A stretch of 64,000 nt of DNA, taken from positions 124,001 to 188,000 of the forward strand of contig CAWEVM010000018.1 in the NCBI GenBank assembly GCA_963812505.1, read 5' to 3'. A program made the position numbers and the translations under genes. Source of the DNA: JAMXLO01 sp963812505. Lineage in GTDB: Bacteria; Pseudomonadota; Alphaproteobacteria; Acetobacterales; Acetobacteraceae. Every line of letters begins with the position of its first letter. The stretch's first letter is position 1. The notes beneath the pieces were generated by a model. That model saw nothing but the letters and a program-made list of their open reading frames with translations. It did no database searches and was not told the DNA's origin. Positions 60,747-64,000 of this stretch are shown piece after piece.

Positions 60747-62486
60747 ATGACAGTCGAGCGCATGCTGACCGAGGAAGAGCCGGCCGGTGAACTTGTTGGA
60801 CGGGTGCTGCAGGAAGCCGGGATCGAGTATGTCTTCGGCATCTCCGGCGGCCACACGGGTCGCATCGTCTCCGGCCTGCGAAAATATCAGAATTCGCTCC
60901 GCATGGTGCTGGTGCGCGAGGAATCGCTCGCCGGCGTGATGGCCGAGGTCTATGGCCGGCTGACGCGGCGGCCGGGAGTCATGATCGGGCAGGGGCCGTG
61001 GGTGCTGGGCAACGGGCTGATCGGCACGATGGAGGCGTTCCTGTCCAGTTCACCGATGCTGCTGCTCACCGACTTCTCTGACTCGACGCCGTTTCATCTG
61101 CACGCGCCCTATCAACAGGCGACCGGCGATTACGGAAGCTGGGATGCGCGCCGCGCATTCAGCGGCGTCACCAAGCAGGTGATGCAGGCGCATACGCCGA
61201 CCGCCGCAGTGCAGGCGACGCAGCTAGCGATCAAGCATGCGCTGGCCGGGCAGGCGGGTCCGGTGGCGGTGCTGTTCGCGATGGACTCGCTGTCCGGCAC
61301 GGTGAGGCCGGACTCACAGCCGGTACTTTACCCCACACGCTATTACCTGCCATCACCGCCGCCGCCGGCCGATGCCGCGCGCGTGGCAGAGGCGGCGAAG
61401 GCACTGCTTGCTGCTGAACGCCCGGTGGTGATCGCCGGCAACGGTGTGCGCATCGCGCAAGGCTACGAACAGCTCGTCGCGCTGGCCGAAGCAGCCGGGC
61501 TGCCGGTGGTGACGACGGCGGCCGGCAAGGGGTGCTTTGCAGAAACCCACAGTCTGGCACTGGGAGTTTTCGGCACGTTCGGCACCGAGGCGGCGAATGC
61601 CTGTCTTGCTGAAGCGGATCTGGTGCTGGCCATCGGCACGAAGCTGGGGCCGAGCGATACCGCGTGGGAGAATCGCGATCTGCTCGATCCGACGCGGCAG
61701 GCCTTCATCCAGATCGACATCGAGCCGCGCAACGCGTCATGGACATTCCCAGCCGAGCACGTGCTGCTGGGCGACGCCGCGCAGGTCATGCAGCAATTGC
61801 ACGAAGCGGTCCGTCCGCATACAGCCGGACGCCGCAAGGCCGGCGACGCTCGCGTGGCACGCTGGCGCGAACAGAAGGGCTACTTCGACGCGCCGGGCTA
61901 CTTTGCTGACGATACGCCGATCCTGCCGCAACGCGCGATAGGCGAGCTTATGCGCTGCCTGCCGGACAACGCCATCGTCACCTGCGACGCCGGCGAAAAC
62001 CGCATCATGATGACGCATTTCTACCAGACGAAGCAGGCCGGTGGTTTTCTCCAGGCGGCAGGCTCCGGGCCGATGGGATTTGCCATTCCCGCGGCACTGG
62101 CGGCGAAACTGGTGCATCCCGATCGTCCGGTCGTCGCGGTGTGCGGCGACGGCGGTTTCGCGATGACGATGAATGGGCTGATGACCGGCATCGAGCAGGA
62201 CATCCCGATTATCACCGTAGTGTTCAACAACAACGCACTCGGCTGGGTGCTGCACGGCGGCGGCCCGTTCGCGGCGGAGTTCGCAGACTTCGACCACGCG
62301 GCGATCGCCCGCGCCATGGGCTGTAACGGCGTGCGCGTCACTGAACCGGCCGCGCTGGGAACCGCACTGCGCGAGGCGCTGAACGCGCGCGTGCCGACGG
62401 TGATCGATGTGCGGACCTCGCTGGCGCAGTCGTTCGCCGACATCACCTCGCCGCTGGCCACCGCCGCGTCACCACGAAGGCGGTAG
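60747..62486 (+). CDS. ThDP-dependent enzyme of the acetolactate synthase family
   Basis: This 579-residue protein has the three ThDP-enzyme domains. The Pyr domain has the cofactor Glu in 'SLRMVLVREESLAGVMAEVY'. The middle domain is 'ALLAAERPVVIAGNGVRIAQ' with 'VLAIGTKLGPSDTAWENRDL'. The PP domain carries 'VVAVCGDGGFAMTMNGLMTG' and 'IITVVFNNNALGWVLHGG'. It is a decarboxylase, carboligase or oxidase of 2-oxo acids; no diagnostic residue settles which, and the FAD-binding segment of true acetolactate synthases is not obvious. GGGAGG precedes ATG 60747. It is divergent from ivd (88 bp) and convergent with the SDR, with a single base between stops. Confidence 0.88.
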   Translation: MTVERMLTEEEPAGELVGRVLQEAGIEYVFGISGGHTGRIVSGLRKYQNSLRMVLVREESLAGVMAEVYGRLTRRPGVMIGQGPWVLGNGLIGTMEAFLSSSPMLLLTDFSDSTPFHLHAPYQQATGDYGSWDARRAFSGVTKQVMQAHTPTAAVQATQLAIKHALAGQAGPVAVLFAMDSLSGTVRPDSQPVLYPTRYYLPSPPPPADAARVAEAAKALLAAERPVVIAGNGVRIAQGYEQLVALAEAAGLPVVTTAAGKGCFAETHSLALGVFGTFGTEAANACLAEADLVLAIGTKLGPSDTAWENRDLLDPTRQAFIQIDIEPRNASWTFPAEHVLLGDAAQVMQQLHEAVRPHTAGRRKAGDARVARWREQKGYFDAPGYFADDTPILPQRAIGELMRCLPDNAIVTCDAGENRIMMTHFYQTKQAGGFLQAAGSGPMGFAIPAALAAKLVHPDRPVVAVCGDGGFAMTMNGLMTGIEQDIPIITVVFNNNALGWVLHGGGPFAAEFADFDHAAIARAMGCNGVRVTEPAALGTALREALNARVPTVIDVRTSLAQSFADITSPLATAASPRRR

Positions 62487-62487
62487 C

Positions 62488-63285
62488 TCAGTCCCTGAAC
62501 CGCGTCGGGATCCCGGTCTGTGCCGTCAAGCCGCCATCGGCGACGAAGGCGGCGCCGGTGACATAGGACGCCAGATCGGAGGCGAGGAACAGAACGACAT
62601 TCGCCATCTCCTCGGGCTTGCCGAAGCGGCCCATCGGGATGGCGGCGCACGTCTGCTCGACAAAGCCGGGAATGCCGTAGGCGCGTTGCAGCAGCGGCGT
62701 GTCGATCGCACCGGGGCAGATGCAATTGCAGCGAATGCCGTACGGCGCGTATTCGATCGCGGTGCCGCGCGTCAGATTGACCACGCCGGCCTTCATCACA
62801 TTGTACGACGTGATGCCATAGTCGGCGAACAGTCCGGAGATCGACGCGGTGTTCACGATGGCGCCGTTCCCCTGTTTGCGCATGATCGGCAGCGCTGCGC
62901 GGGTCGCCTGCATCACAGCGGTGAGGCCGACCTGGATCGTGTAGTCCCACACCGCCTGGTCGGTATCCGCAACCCGCGCCAGCCGCTTCTCCCGCAGCGC
63001 CGCCGGAACCCCGAAAGCGTTGTTGTGCAGCACGTCCAACCGACCGAATGTCTGCACCGTGCGGGTCACCATCGCGTCGATATCGGCGGGGTTGGCCATG
63101 TCCGCCACGACCGCCAGTGCGGTGCCGCCCGACGCGGTGATCTCGCCCGTGACCTCTTCGGCACTGGTGCCGTTCACGTCCGATACCACCACCTTGCCGC
63201 CAAGTTGCGCGAAGGCAGTCGCGGTCGCACGACCGATCCCCGAGCCGGCGCCGGTGACCAGGCAGACCTTGCCGTCAAAGCGCAT
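62488..63285 (-). CDS. Short-chain dehydrogenase/reductase
   Basis: This 265-residue SDR has 'VCLVTGAGSGIGRATATAFA', 'VVVSDVNGTSAEEV' (Asp for NAD(H)), 'RLDVLHNNAFGVPAALREKR' (NNA instead of NNAG), 'IVNTASISGLFADYGITSYN', the catalytic 'ITSYNVMKAGVVNLTRGTAI' and 'VTGAAFVADGGLTAQTG'. The reaction is unknown. It follows a small monooxygenase-like gene by 15 bp on the same strand. Confidence 0.9.
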   Translation of the reverse strand: MRFDGKVCLVTGAGSGIGRATATAFAQLGGKVVVSDVNGTSAEEVTGEITASGGTALAVVADMANPADIDAMVTRTVQTFGRLDVLHNNAFGVPAALREKRLARVADTDQAVWDYTIQVGLTAVMQATRAALPIMRKQGNGAIVNTASISGLFADYGITSYNVMKAGVVNLTRGTAIEYAPYGIRCNCICPGAIDTPLLQRAYGIPGFVEQTCAAIPMGRFGKPEEMANVVLFLASDLASYVTGAAFVADGGLTAQTGIPTRFRD

Positions 63286-63300
63286 CGCATTCCCTCCCTG

Positions 63301-63624
63301 TCAGGCGTTGCCGGGCTCGATGGTCTGGATGACGTCGAAGCCTTCGAATTCGGGATGGCCAAGATAGAGGCTGCGATTGCCCCCGGCGTCGCTGTGCGCG
63401 CGACGAAATGCCTCGGACCGAGTCCAGGCCTCGAAGGCCCCGCGGTCGCGCCATATCGTGTGCGAAGAGTACAGCACATGATCTTCGCGTTCCGGTCCTC
63501 GCAGAAGGTGGAAGGCGACGAAGCCAGGCACATCCGACAGGTGGCTGTCGCGTGTCGTCCAGACCTTCTCGAAATCTGCCTCGGAACCCGGTGCGACCCG
63601 GAAGCGGTTCATTGCAATGAACAT
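63301..63624 (-). CDS. Antibiotic biosynthesis monooxygenase (ABM) domain protein
   Basis: This 107-residue protein has the dimeric ferredoxin-like ABM fold: 'MFIAMNRFRVAPGSEADFEK', 'RDSHLSDVPGFVAFHLLRGP', 'DHVLYSSHTIWRDRGAFEAW' and 'EGFDVIQTIEPGN'. It resembles heme-degrading HmoA/IsdG-type proteins, including the 'MNRF' start. Whether it binds heme is unproven; the helix histidine used by IsdG is not clearly placed. ATG 63624 is preferred over an upstream alternative at 63681. It is divergent from the dioxygenase gene at 63712 and leads the SDR. Confidence 0.8.
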   Translation of the reverse strand: MFIAMNRFRVAPGSEADFEKVWTTRDSHLSDVPGFVAFHLLRGPEREDHVLYSSHTIWRDRGAFEAWTRSEAFRRAHSDAGGNRSLYLGHPEFEGFDVIQTIEPGNA

Positions 63625-63711
63625 GCTGGCACCTCCGCGCAACCCCTTACCCTGGACGGAGGTCACAGGAAAGGATTTCAATATCGCCCAGGCAGCAAGG
63701 GAAATACGCAG

Positions 63712-64000
63712 ATGCCGGTGTCATTTCGCCAACTGCATCCGGCCTTCGCGGCCGAGGCCTCCGGGATCGACTGCGGCAAGGCGCTCGGCGCGGCTGACGT
63801 CGCGGCGGTTGAGGCAGGAATGGACCGCTACGCCGTTCTGGTGTTTCCGGACCAGAAGCTCACGGACGAGCAGCAGATTGCCTTCACCCGGCACTTCGGT
63901 GAACTGGAGAATTATGCGACCGGCGGTCACATCAGGCAGCGGGCGGACAGCCGGCTTGGGCCGGGCATGGCGGACTTCTCCAATCTTGACAAGGACGGCA
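63712..64000 (+). CDS. TauD/TfdA-family 2-oxoglutarate-dependent dioxygenase (5' part)
   Basis: From ATG 63712 the frame stays open to the window edge (about 96 residues) and shows the N-terminus of the TauD/TfdA family: 'FAAEASGIDCGKALGAADVA', 'MDRYAVLVFPDQKLTDEQQI', 'FTRHFGELENYATGGHIRQR' and 'ADFSNLDKDG'. These Fe(II)/2-oxoglutarate enzymes oxidise taurine, aryloxyacetates and related compounds. The His-x-Asp iron motif lies beyond the window. It is divergent from the ABM gene. Confidence 0.88.
   Translation, partial: MPVSFRQLHPAFAAEASGIDCGKALGAADVAAVEAGMDRYAVLVFPDQKLTDEQQIAFTRHFGELENYATGGHIRQRADSRLGPGMADFSNLDKDG

Noticed and set aside
1..64000. tRNA, rRNA, CRISPR array, prophage or toxin-antitoxin genes
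   Set aside because: I looked for cloverleaf-like palindromes, regularly spaced repeats and phage structural motifs and saw none; a covariance-model search would be needed to exclude small RNAs.

Overview
The window looks like chromosome of a free-living, metabolically versatile Alphaproteobacterium. High GC, dense codon usage, the gene families and the short dispersed repeats would fit Rhodospirillales/Acetobacteraceae or Bradyrhizobium-like bacteria. No rRNA, tRNA or other taxonomic marker is present, so the genus is not decided. About 50 protein genes are supported. Most encode catabolism and transport of small organic acids, amines, aromatic acids and phosphonates.

Layout. 1-3.1 kb: the 5' part of a secreted type B carboxylesterase, a divergent XRE regulator / NTF2-like pair, and a frameshifted class III CoA-transferase. 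3.3-9.1 kb: a lower-GC glycan island (by eye) with an NDP-sugar epimerase, a sulfotransferase and a GT4-GT2 fusion glycosyltransferase broken by two 1-nt frameshifts; an IS5-family element sits exactly between the first two. 9.5-15.1 kb: a FAH-fold hydratase, a formyltransferase, an Amt ammonium channel, and a small secreted protein next to a PP2C phosphatase-protein kinase fusion. 15.2-20.5 kb: an MFS transporter and a gntR-oxc-frc oxalate operon. 20.7-29.9 kb: one long collinear unit with four LivGFHM-type ABC genes, an RND efflux pair, an SDR and a carboxymuconolactone-decarboxylase-like protein. 30-34 kb: a divergent phosphonate pair (PbfA-like lyase and PhnX) and a VOC / anion permease / small protein unit. 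34-46 kb: dihydroorotase-type hydrolase, GMC oxidoreductase, the heterotetrameric sarcosine oxidase operon soxBDAG, then SDR, YdhR-like, alpha/beta hydrolase and acyl-CoA synthetase genes. 46-49.6 kb: DUF72 protein, amidase with an AtzG-like small partner, and 4-hydroxybenzoate 3-monooxygenase. 49.6-54.4 kb: a sugar-acid set (IlvD/Edd dehydratase, LLM oxidoreductase, SDR, FAH hydrolase). 54.4-60.7 kb: leucine catabolism (ivd-mccB-mccA) followed by a frameshifted LivK-like binding protein. 60.7-64 kb: a ThDP enzyme, SDR, ABM monooxygenase and the start of a TauD-type dioxygenase.

Working together, the genes suggest scavenging of plant- or soil-derived compounds: oxalate, sarcosine, aminoethylphosphonate derivatives, hydroxybenzoate, sugar acids and branched-chain amino acids. 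The most interesting features are the IS insertion between overlapping stop codons, the GT4-GT2 fusion, two hairpins that bury Shine-Dalgarno sequences, a REP-like repeat that sits at gene ends and supplies stop codons, the importer-exporter-enzyme operon, and the tail-anchored phosphatase-kinase fusion. Four genes or gene regions carry apparent single-base frameshifts, so sequencing error must be excluded before calling them dead. No CRISPR array, prophage or anti-phage system was seen.
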